Assembly: GCA_031769625.1 (NCBI GenBank)
Contig: JAUIMM010000519.1
Coordinates: forward strand, 801,501 to 865,500
Direction of reading: 5' to 3'
DNA length: 64,000 nucleotides
Source: Taudactylus pleione
Taxonomy: Eukaryota > Chordata > Amphibia > Anura > Myobatrachidae
Shown: positions 55,468 through 64,000 of the stretch, piece after piece
Position numbering within the stretch: the first letter of the stretch is position 1
Layout of the letters: every line of letters starts with the position of its first letter
Translations under genes and position numbers: made by a program
Notes under the pieces: generated by a model
What the model was told of the DNA's origin: nothing
Database searches by the model: none
What the model saw: the letters and a program-made list of their open reading frames with translations, nothing else

Positions 55468-55806
55468 GGGATGTAGTCGGCACGCCGGACCAGAATCCTG
55501 ACAGCAGTTGGAATTCCGGCACCAGAATCCCGACCGCTGACATTCCGACGGTATGTATTAGGCTTGGGGTTAGGGTAGTGGTTAGGGTTAGGCACTAGGG
55601 GGAGGGTTAGAGTTAGTATGGGGGAGGAAGGGTTAGGCTGTAATGGGGAGAGCTAGGGTTAGGCTGTGGGAGGGGAGTGTTAGGGTTAGGCTGCAGGAAA
55701 GTGGGTTAGTTTTAGGGGGATGGTTAGGGTACTTACCTGCAGGTGTCAGGATTCTGACTGTTGGGATGCTGCTGTTGGCATTCTGACCGCTTGGATCCCG
55801 TACCCA
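55468..55806. mobile_element. Element with telomere-like G-rich array (copy 5)
   Basis: Left end GGGATGTAGTCGGCACGCCGG matches the end of 17690-18624. The array (55560-55735) has GGGTTAGGGTTAGGCTG-like units. The right edge (GGCATTCTGACCGCTTGGAT then CCCGTACCC) is less clear. Confidence 0.65.
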
Positions 55807-56178
55807 ACCCACCTATTTGAATGAACACATTCCAAAATGTGAAATTTGATTTGATCATTAAGGGGTGAGATCCCTGAAGTCCTGTAGTGGTTAAATTAAA
55901 TAATTAAATAATAGCCGAAAGCTGGGAAATGTCATCTTGAGCAGTTGGTAGATACACAAACTTCTTATGATAAGAAAGTCATCATTGTGATTGCCTAAAT
56001 TAAAAGAGCAATTAAGAAAATATATGAAAGTGAATTAAATTAGTTTCCTGAATCCGATTTTTTTACTTTTTCATATAATTATTATTTTTGTTTTAATAAC
56101 TTAAACTGTAACTATTTTATGCCATTGAATACAGATGTGTCCTCCCTCGTTGTTGCTCAGGTCGCGTAATGCAAGTCT

Positions 56179-56520
56179 CTAAAGGTGCATACACACTGGG
56201 CGATATTACTGAGCGACTGCACGATTATGACATCGTAATCGTGCAATCGCTCAGTAATCGTGCACAAATCGTGCACTTTTATGTCAGAAATGACCAGCGA
56301 TGCGCACTCCCGCTGGTCGTTTCCGACATTGTCCATCGCCTGAACATGCAGCACAATCTGCCGATAATGACAGATTGGCATGTTCAGGAATGATGGACAG
56401 TGCCTGCACTGAATGACTGATCGTTCAGTGCAGACACTACAGGGATCAGGAACGACGGTACGATTAGGATGTCGTACTCGTACTGTCTTTCCTGATCGCC
56501 TAGTGTGTACGCACCTTTAG
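56179..56520. mobile_element. MITE with GGTGCATACACACTGG ends, degenerate TTAA flanks
   Basis: CTAA|AGGTGCATACACACTGGG and CCTAGTGTGTACGCACCT|TTAG are inverted, with flanks one base from TTAA on each side. Internal hairpins include ATCGTGCAATCGCTCAGTAA with TTACTGAGCGACTGCACGAT and CATCGTAATCG. Same group as 10086 and 43930. Non-coding. Confidence 0.78.
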
Positions 56521-56953
56521 TCCATGGTATCCAATACACAGCTTAACCACTGGGTGGGCAGTGCGCCACCGATTAAACCTGTGGAACTGACTACAATAGC
56601 AGTGAATGGAGATGGCACTACAGTATCCCAGTAAATCCCAGCAAACAAGCCCTGAAAGGCGTGCTATAAAGCCGCAGATGTAGAGTACGGCAAACCAGCA
56701 TGGCAGCAGTGTGTGGTGGGTTCTGCAGAAAAGTAACAAACGTGGCTGCTAATATGACGCACGGGCAGTCTTTAATGAAATAAAATATTTTCAATACACA
56801 AGTCCTGCAAGCCACATATGTTAAGCATTGGCCATACCAATAAAACACTGCAGCCACCCTATGCTACACCAGTATGGGTACCGGTAGCTTGCGCTTTTAA
56901 TAAGAGCTCTACTTCTGCAGCTCTGTACGGTAGCCACTCTGCTACAGTACTGT

Positions 56954-57551
56954 GGGCCTGATTCAGAGCCGCTCGTAAGCGGCCGCTCGTTCGCTCCAAG
57001 CGATGTTCGCACAACTGCACATGCGTATGGGTCGTAATGCGCATGCGCCAACCAGTCATTGCAGTCGGAAAACGAGCGCTCACAAAATAGCGAGTGCCTG
57101 CTAGTTTGAGTGACAGGATGAGGCGTTTGTGGGTGGTAACAGGGGAAAGTGCTTGAAAACGGGGAGTGGATATCCGAACGCAGGCGTGCCAAACAGTCAA
57201 AACAGGCGTTTTAAGGGTGTGCATAAGTAACAAAGCAGCGTCATCGGCCACGTCACTTGGTTGTCTCTTAGCCTGAACTGTTCACATGATTGCGGTAGGA
57301 AAAGCCAAAAACAAGCACTGCGAGCAATTCAGATGCCTTTCGATGTACTCGATTAATCAAATAAATAGCGGAGATGACGTAGGATGCGAGCGGCCAGGGG
57401 GCGTCTTTACAAAATAGCTAGCGCATGTTTCGTTCGCTCGCTCAGACATAGAGGCGTCAACAGACCGCAAAGAGCGAGCGCTCAAATTAAATATCCGGCC
57501 CCTTTTTCTGAACGAGCAAGTGCAAATACCGTCCGGCTCTGAATCAGGCCC
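56954..57551. mobile_element. MITE derived from the Harbinger group
   Basis: Ends GGGCCTGATTCAGAGCC and GGCTCTGAATCAGGCCC. Flanks TGT and AGT, a 3-bp duplication with one change at best. The left 330 bp follows the left subterminal region of 32771-40336 motif by motif (CGCATGCGC, GCGTTTNTGGGTG, GGAAANTGCTTGAAAACG or equivalent, AACGCAGGCGTG, TCACTTGG). The right part (GCGAGCGCTCAAATTAAATA) also resembles the right end of that element. Likely an internal deletion derivative. Confidence 0.8.
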
Positions 57552-57975
57552 AGTGTACGTTCTCCAGTCCAGTCAGTATTAGTCCCATCACTAAAATATG
57601 TCACTTTAATAAACTCTGGGTGTGCGACAGATTAGCATTTGGATTTGCAACTTGCAGCTGTGAAAATTAAAATATATTCTGCGACTGTCGCAGTCGCAGG
57701 GACTTGTATGCGGCTGCGACATAACAAAATCAAATTTAAAATTATGCTTCAAAAGCCCTGTCCTCAACAGTAATCAAACCTTCGGTTAAGGCCAGGCTAA
57801 GCAGTCAACATACAAGTGCCACAGAGGCCAACTACAGTATTCAGGTGCTGCACACATCCCTATCTGATGGCCCTGATTAATATCACTGTTATTGCATAGG
57901 GGCCTGTGCAGTCTGAGAAGCACACGTTTTTAATAAGGGCACTGTCTGCAACATTATTGCAAGCAAAAAGACACT

Positions 57976-58466
57976 GGGCCTGATTCAGACCCGCTCGCGA
58001 GCGGGTCGATGGTGTGCTGTGCACATGCGCAGTGGCAAGCCCTGGAGCGAGATAGAAAATCTCTTGCTCCGTGGCTCACTACAAAAGGGGTGGCTGTCGA
58101 TGTTGATCGACAGCTCGCCCCGTTTTGTAGGCGTGGCGGGGGGTGGCTTCACAAACAGAGGCGTTCCCATGCGAACGCCTGCCATTTGTGGGCGGCCCAG
58201 TGATGTCAGTGGGAGAGCTTCTGGCTCTATTAGAGCCAGAAGCTCTCTGGGGCTTGCGGCCACGAGACCCTACCACAAGGGTCTCGTCGCAAGCCCCGAT
58301 GGTCACGATGGTCTTGACCATCGTGACTATCATCCTGGCCACTCGCAATAGCTATGGGTGGTCACCCACAGGTATGTGAGCGGCCAGGAGGCCGCACAAA
58401 ACAAAAAAAAAACGCCCTGATTCAGAGCGAGCGCTCTTTCAGAGCATCCATCTCTGAATCAGGCCC
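57976..58466. mobile_element. Harbinger-type MITE, TSD ACT
   Basis: Ends GGGCCTGATTCAGACCC and TCTCTGAATCAGGCCC. The 3-bp duplication ACT is at 57973-57975 and 58467-58469. Hairpins GCTCGCGAGC, TGTCGATGTTGATCGACA and CTTCTGGCTCTATTAGAGCC follow in the inverted order of those in 30610-31159. Non-coding. Confidence 0.87.
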
Positions 58467-58500
58467 ACTCTTAGAGCTCTTAGAGGATATATCACTAGAG

Positions 58501-58665
58501 CAGTGGTACCCAAACTTTTTTGAATCACGGCGCCCTGGAGTATCAGCATTGTTTTCACGGCACCCCTAAGCCAAAAGTTTGTTATTGAGAAATTCAGAAA
58601 AGATGTAGTAAAGTGAAGTAAATTGTGCTTACCTGTCATCCTTAGGCTCAGTTATGTGGTGTCAC
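58501..58665 (-). mobile_element. hAT-type fragment, CAGTGGTACCCAAACTT start
   Basis: The CAGTGGTNCCCAAACTTT tip, then TCACGGCGCCCTGGAGTATC, inverted relative to 29340-29450. The other end is missing. Confidence 0.65.
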
Positions 58666-59660
58666 GGACTGGGGAACTTGGCGATGTGTACCCGAACTGG
58701 GTTGTAAGACAGAGACACCTGAACCAATGGGTAGTCTGAAACTGGATGGTTTAATGTAGTTTCTGCTCATACAGTATTAGTGGAGACTGTGATATAAGAT
58801 GTTATAATATAGTCCCCTGTGTAGAGATAACGCAACTAGAAGATGCTGAATAAAACTGTAGAACAAAAGTCTCTGAATAGTCACTGGACTTGGAAATGGA
58901 ACTGTAGGAAGAAATTGTAGACTTGGAACTGAATGAACTTGAAGAATTAGAATTTGACTCCGAACTGGAGCAACGGGGATTGAACTTGAAGAACTTGGAA
59001 TATGACTCCGGGCTACAAAAGACGCGATGGTCATTCCAATTTCTCTTCATCCCAAAACGCACGATATATGGAGTGTAAACACTAAGCAATCTTCCAAATG
59101 ACGGCACAATTACATGTAGGAGCATTGTATCCATTTAATCTTTTATCCTGTACACACTATGCAATTATCGTGTAGATCACTGGCAGTTCAGGTGATGTCT
59201 TCAGAGGAAAGAGTGTACGAATATATCTTGTGGTCTTCCGGTTGAGCGTACACACTGAGGTATGTGCACCACATCGTTCATGACATCTTCCCAACTGACG
59301 TGCAGTATATCAGATGTGAAGATGCGATGAATGGCGCACGTGTACACATTTTTGTGTGGACCATTGGTGTGTCAATCATATGAACCTTTTGACCTTTTAA
59401 CCCTGTCAACCTTTTGTATCTGTCGACCTATTGCATGTTGACCTATTCATTGTTGATCTTTTATCTGGATACTTTTACAATTGCCATCATTCCCCTCACT
59501 CTCTAAGTCTCAGTAGTAGGACCTACTGTATATTTGTTTAAACTTGTACAATATGTGCTGAAACTTTTTCCTGTCTGTACTTTGCACACAGTGACAGGCA
59601 CAAAACAGAGAAGGCAGAAAAAGTGTTTGATGTAATGTTAATCCAAATAAAAAATAAATA
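58666..59660. other. Unrecognised repetitive DNA
   Basis: 58770-59040 is rich in AACTTGAAGAA / GGACTTGGAA variants, a purine-rich degenerate repeat; 59380-59480 carries GACCTTTTGACC/TTGACCTATT variants like 24330-24610. No gene is seen. Confidence 0.4.
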
Positions 59661-59667
59661 AATGATA

Positions 59668-59722
59668 TACGTGTATGCGTGTGTGTGTATGTGTGTTTGT
59701 GTTTGTGTGTGTGTATGTTTAT
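59668..59722. repeat. (TG)n-rich microsatellite
   Basis: Impure TG tract with TATG and TTTG interruptions. Confidence 0.9.
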
Positions 59723-60539
59723 TCAGTTAAGGTGACACGTTAACATCATGAAATGTAGTAATTACAATTCTAATAAAAACATTTCATTTGTATTTAAATC
59801 ATAACATCTAATTTTAAAAAAAAATGAATGTTGGCTGTAAGTCTCTTTGGCAAGTTGCCTTATGTTGGAAGGGGGCACTGCCGGAGTCACGCCACTGCCG
59901 CAATCTCTGACCCAGATCACAAGTGCGCTACTGCGTATGGACGGCATGTTTGCGCATCTTCTCTGACTGTCCTACATAGGAAGAGGGCGTGCCCCTGAGC
60001 GTCTTGTTATATTGGAGATAGTGCCACATATGCCAGAGTTTATACCACAAAGTGAGGGCACCACAAACTCATCTGTGTCACTATTAAAGAGCCACTGCCA
60101 CCATATACAGGTGTGTGCTACTCCATCTACACACACTACCTGTATTAACCCTGGAGCTCCTGGCTGGATCTATCTCCCGGTGTTACCCTGCATCCTATTA
60201 TCTGCCGGTTAATAAACCAATAAGTCTAATTAAGTTATCTGCCATGTGGACTGACCTCCATCGCACACCGCTGACACCTATCAACATCATAGCTTCTGCC
60301 AATACCTTAGCGGTTTCATTTTAATATGTTTTCATTTCAGGTATCCTATGTGGTTTTGCAACCATGTCTATACAACCAAAAAATGATGCCCCTCCTGCAG
60401 TGCATTGTCCTACGGGGATACTGTAATAATAAATTGTTCATACATAGAAAAGATAATGCAGGTACTTGACTATGAGTCAGATGCAGGTCTGTATATGGGC
60501 GCAAATAGCGATACTTTGCCCACTGTGCATGCGAAGAAG

Positions 60540-60790
60540 CGACTTTACGCATTATTGCCTATCGCCCGGCCATTCTGAGCAAGGATGTTACCCGGGAGTG
60601 GGAGTGTCATGGGACACGGGAGTGTTGTGTTCATGTAACTAGAGTTCTGTGCTATTCTGATTATGTGAGGTCACCTTCCAGTTCTATATAAAAGCAGGCA
60701 GACTGTGACTTTGTGCCTTTATACTGTCCCATAGTCTTTCAACTTTGAATATACTTATATTTCACAGAAGATTGTGTGTTATATATACAG
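60540..60790 (+). other. Possible TATA-containing promoter or LTR relic
   Basis: CTATATAAAAGCAGGCAG at about 60683 is a good TATA box in a block with GGGAGTGGGAGTGTCATGGG upstream and ATTTCACAGAAG downstream. A weaker analogue, TGTATAAAAGCCAGGGTG, lies at 62452. No gene follows either, so they may be TE promoters. Confidence 0.3.
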
Positions 60791-60799
60791 TTATACACA

Positions 60800-61780
60800 C
60801 ATTGCTTTCTTCTCTTATCTGCCCTGTACATAGATTAATGAGCTCATAATTGACCCTATACTGTATGATATCACTATATGCAGACCTCCAGGACTGACAA
60901 TGAACGCAACATCCAGTCTTTGCATGCAGAGTAGGATCCACATTCTTCCTGGCTCATAGCATGTGAATAAATCCTCTCACTTCCTCCTAAACTAAAAATG
61001 TTGTTACAGAAGTCATTGCAGAAGATGCTACCCACCTCTGCCTCACACCCTTTACAATGTAAACACATCCTTGTTGGCATCAGTCCCCAAAAAGACACAA
61101 TGGATTAAATGATTAATTGTCACCTGAAAATAGGACATGCAGAATAATTGTGCCTACTCCAATGCACATAGACACTCCTTTGCTCAGCGAAGGGAATCTT
61201 ATTACTGTCATGAACGAAAATAATGTTTTAATTCAAGTCATTCCAGTTAAACTACTAGGATTGATGTACAAATACTAATAATAATTTATAGGCATATATA
61301 AATGAACCAGTATAGCTTTCCAGTTCTTTAAGATAACATGTATATCCTGTAAAAAACATAAACACAAAATACTTGATATGCCAGTAATAAATGCAGCAGG
61401 TGACAGGTACAAACCAATGATAAAGTCACCTAAAAACTGGTTAAAAATGGGCAGCCCCTTTAAGGATTGACGAAATTCAGACAAATTAGTATATGTACAA
61501 AAGCAATAAAAAGCATGAAACGCTAGACTTAAAACAAAGTATTTATAATAAATACAGTAATGTCTATCAGAGTAACTACTGTATCTAATATTAATATTCA
61601 TTCAGTTCAATGGCTCACTTGGGATTGGATCACAGTCACTGGAAGATGGAAAGGGGCCTATTTATTAATTATCTTTTTTTTCTTCTGATTTTGGATTATG
61701 ACCGCATCCCCACACATCATGTTTTGTATGGCAGGTCATGGACTCCATTTTCATATAATTTACTATAAATTGTGTGCCCT
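60800..61780. other. No gene recognised
   Basis: AT-rich sequence with no domain-bearing frame and no recognised repeat. Confidence 0.4.
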
Positions 61781-61981
61781 TGCAGGTGGAAGTGTAAATG
61801 TTATCCACATGGTGTAATTCAGGCTTGCCTACCCTCCCGATTTGGCCGGGAGCCTCCCGATTTTCGGGTGCCGCTCTCGGCCCCCCGGAAAGGCAGGCAT
61901 TCCCCAGTCCTCCCGACCACCCCCCAGAATAAACCTGAAACCCCCGCAGCAGGGGGGCCGGTGAGGCGATTTGCGCTGAAT

Positions 61982-62062
61982 CGCGTCATCGTGGCCCCGC
62001 CCCCTGCTTCACAATGCCGAAAACAAAGGCATTGTGATGAGGGGTCGGGGCCACGATGACGC
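61982..62062. repeat. GC-rich hairpin in a dispersed repeat
   Basis: GCGTCATCGTGGCCCCG and TTCACAATGCC face GGCATTGTGATG and CGGGGCCACGATGACGC around a loop GAAAACAAA. About 35 bp per arm with two or three mismatches. It sits in a GC-rich block (61800-62180) in a CCTCCCGAT/GGGAGCC-rich environment. Confidence 0.8.
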
Positions 62063-63410
62063 GGTCACGCGGCCCTGCCCCCTGCTCCACCCCCAATGTG
62101 CTGTCAGTGACCGGCACACCCCCCGCTGTTAGCTGACAATCAGCTCCCTCCCGGAAGGAGGAAGCTGATTGTCGGCATGTATGGTGTAATTGTGTAAATG
62201 CTGAGACCTTCTGTGGCAGCCATCTTTGCAGCTGATAATTGTTGAGAGAGCGCCCTGCGCTGTCTCTGTCTAGCGGCATTAGGACCGCGCAACCTTTGAA
62301 TTTGCATGCTACTAAACATGCGCTGCCATACCGCGCGTCTTCAGCTCTATCACCCATAGTGAGAGGACGTGCCCTTAAGAGTTTCCATAACAAAGAGAGT
62401 TGTCATCACAGAGGCCAGTGACCATGCACTTCACCACCACCGCTCTACTACTGTATAAAAGCCAGGGTGTGCATACTCCACTGCCACCAATGTACGTATA
62501 CACACAGGGGTCTGCTCCCATTTTTCCGCACACTACCTGTGCTGTCCCACACATTCCTGGCTGCATCTGGTACATCTATTACACGTGCTCTGTGTACCTG
62601 CTGTATTACATACTAGGGGTGTGCACCGGACACTTTTCGTGTTTTGGTTTTGGATCTGGATCTTTCTTCGTGTTTTGGATCTGGATTGGTTTTGCCAAAA
62701 CCACCCTTCCGTGTTTTGGGTTCTGGGTTTTGTGTTTTGGATCTGTATTTTTTTAAAAAAAAGCATAAAAACAGCTAAAATCACAGAATTTGTGGGTTTT
62801 TCTGCTCCTATGCTATTATTAACCTCAATAACCTTAATTTCCACTCATTTCCAGTCTATTTTGAACACCTCACACCTCATAATAGTGTTTTTATATCCAA
62901 AAGGTTGCACCGAGGTAGCTGGATGACTATGCTAAGAGATACGAGTGGGCGGCACAAACACGTGGTCCATCTAGGAGTGACACTGCAGTGGCAGACAGGA
63001 TGGCAGTTTGAAAAACTAGGCCCCAAACAGTACATAATTCAAAGAAAAAAAGAGGTGCAAGATGGAATTGTCCTTGGGCTCTCCCACCCACCCTTATGTT
63101 GTATAAACAGGACATGCACACTTTAACAAACCAAACATTTCAGCGCCAGGGTCTGCCACATGACTGTGGCTGAAATGATTGGTTCGTTTGGGCCCCCACA
63201 AAACAAGCTGGCAATTAATCTGTCCCTGCACAAACTGGCTCTACGGAGGCAAGATGTCATCCTCATCCTCCTCATCCACCGATTCCTCACCCTCTTCAGT
63301 GTTGTGTACACCCTCATCCTCACAGAGTATTAATTCGTCCCCGCTGGAATCCACAACCACAGGTCCCTCTGTACGTTCTGGAGGCTGGTCTCCCTGGAAG
63401 AGTTGATAAT

Positions 63411-64000
63411 TCATTTTATGAACATCATCTTCTCCACATTTTGTGGAAGCAACCTCCTACGCCTTTCGCTGACAAGGTTCCCGGCTGCACTAAACACTCT
63501 TTCGGAGTACACACTGGAGGGGGGACAACTCAGGTAAAATAGAGCCAGTTTGTACAGGGACCTCCAAATTGCTTCTTTTTCCTGCCAGTACAGGTACGGA
63601 CTGTCTGACATGCCTACTTGGATGCTGTCACCGATGTAATCTTTAAGGATGCAGATGCGGCTACAGCCCACACATTTCACAAAGACAGAAAAGAAAAGAA
63701 GAATATTTTTATTGTTTGTGGAGCACACTTTGAGGGTGTCACCACCCTTTAACAGACAGACGCACGCTTGTCGCTGCTGCTTTAAGGATGCAGGTGCGGC
63801 TACAGCCCACACATTTCACAAAGACAGAAAAAAAAAGAAGAATATTTTTATTGTTTGTGGAGCACACTTTGAGGGTTACACCACCCTTTAACAGACAGAC
63901 GCACGCTTGTCGCTGCTGCTTTGAGGACAGTATCATATGCAGTGACAGTAGACTTGTCAGAAATTGTTGGCACGTCCTTCAGTCCGGACCAGATGTCCAA
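63411..64000 (-). pseudogene. hAT transposase C-terminus (partial)
   Basis: Minus-strand reading gives SPYLYWQEKEAIWRSLYKLA, then FYLSCPPSSVYSERVFSAAG and NLVSERRRRLLPQNVEKMMF: the hAT C-terminal dimerisation domain with its hallmark SERVFSxAG. A stop follows K, but a one-base shift opens an acidic tail of Glu/Asp-rich codons (63240-63410), so the true end may be further on. A 139-bp direct duplication upstream (63641-63918) shifts the frame. At 63919-64000 the frame reads DKSTVTAYDTVLKAAATSVR. Catalytic residues are outside the window. Confidence 0.85.
63641..63918. repeat. 139-bp tandem duplication in the hAT gene
   Basis: CTTTAAGGATGCAGATGCGG starts copy 1 at 63641; copy 2 starts at 63780 with GCAGGTGCGG. 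They differ at a few positions (GAAAAGAAAAG/GAAAAAAAAAG, GGTGTCACC/GGTTACACC). A third start, CTTTGAGGAC at 63919, returns to single-copy sequence. 139 is not a multiple of three. Confidence 0.93.

Larger units (their letters stand above)
62614..64000 (-). mobile_element. hAT transposon, 3' portion, runs off the window
   Basis: The tip TAGGGGTGTGCACCGG at about 62614 is typical of a hAT lineage. A non-coding 3' region with GTTTTGGATCTGGAT repeats follows (62630-62760), then, reading on the minus strand, the end of the transposase (63411 onward). The 5' part lies beyond the window. Confidence 0.8.

Noticed and set aside
58777..59134. Ser/Val-rich minus-strand frames
   Set aside because: They come from a purine-rich degenerate repeat.

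Overview
This is a eukaryotic, vertebrate-type intergenic or intronic window made almost entirely of transposable elements in various stages of decay. No host gene was recognised. The mix (PIF/Harbinger elements with many derived MITEs, Tc1-like elements with long TIRs, hAT elements with CAGNG/TAGGG ends and 8-bp duplications, TTAA-flanked MITEs, L1-like and L2/CR1-like LINEs, a Ty3/gypsy relic, a Penelope-like fragment with a hammerhead-ribozyme motif, and a tRNA-type SINE) fits an amphibian, most likely a frog. That species call is inference from repeat content; no marker gene is present.

Layout. 1-5.6 kb: end of a Harbinger-like MITE, a nearly complete Tc1-like element (675-2322), a 1.3-kb non-autonomous hAT (2878-4175) and a hAT nested in an older repeat (4631-5560). 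5.6-13.5 kb: unrecognised sequence, a telomere-like C-rich array, an L2/CR1-like reverse transcriptase broken by two MITEs, a minisatellite, one possible exon, and a Harbinger-type MITE. 13.5-32.7 kb: many MITEs, a SINE split by a MITE, the 3' part of an L1-like LINE, three further telomere-like arrays, a second copy of the minisatellite hAT family, and several nested insertions.

32.771-40.336 kb: the main feature, a 7.57-kb PIF/Harbinger element bounded by matching ends and an AAA duplication. It encodes a two-exon DDE transposase with all three catalytic acidic residues (36356-37444, +), flanked by two different Myb/SANT-like genes, both on the minus strand and both with believable introns (33810-35076 and 38267-39709). 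The usual Harbinger arrangement is one transposase plus one Myb-like protein, so the second Myb-like gene is unusual. MITEs with related ends and 3-bp duplications (9334, 30610, 56954, 57976 and others) are candidates for mobilisation by this family; the copy at 56954-57551 also shares subterminal organisation.

40.3-49.3 kb: another telomere-like array, then a decayed minus-strand Ty3/gypsy element (gag, RT, RNase H and integrase remnants) invaded by an L2-like fragment, a TTAA MITE, an LTR-like block and an L1 3' UTR piece. At 47.9-49.15 kb is a Penelope-like insert with about 430-bp inverted arms, a roughly 300-bp spacer holding a hammerhead-ribozyme motif, and 15-bp flanking direct repeats. 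49.3-64 kb: a second, dead Tc1-like element, several short hAT and Harbinger MITEs, LTR-like and unrecognised stretches, and at the right edge the C-terminal part of a hAT transposase running off the window.
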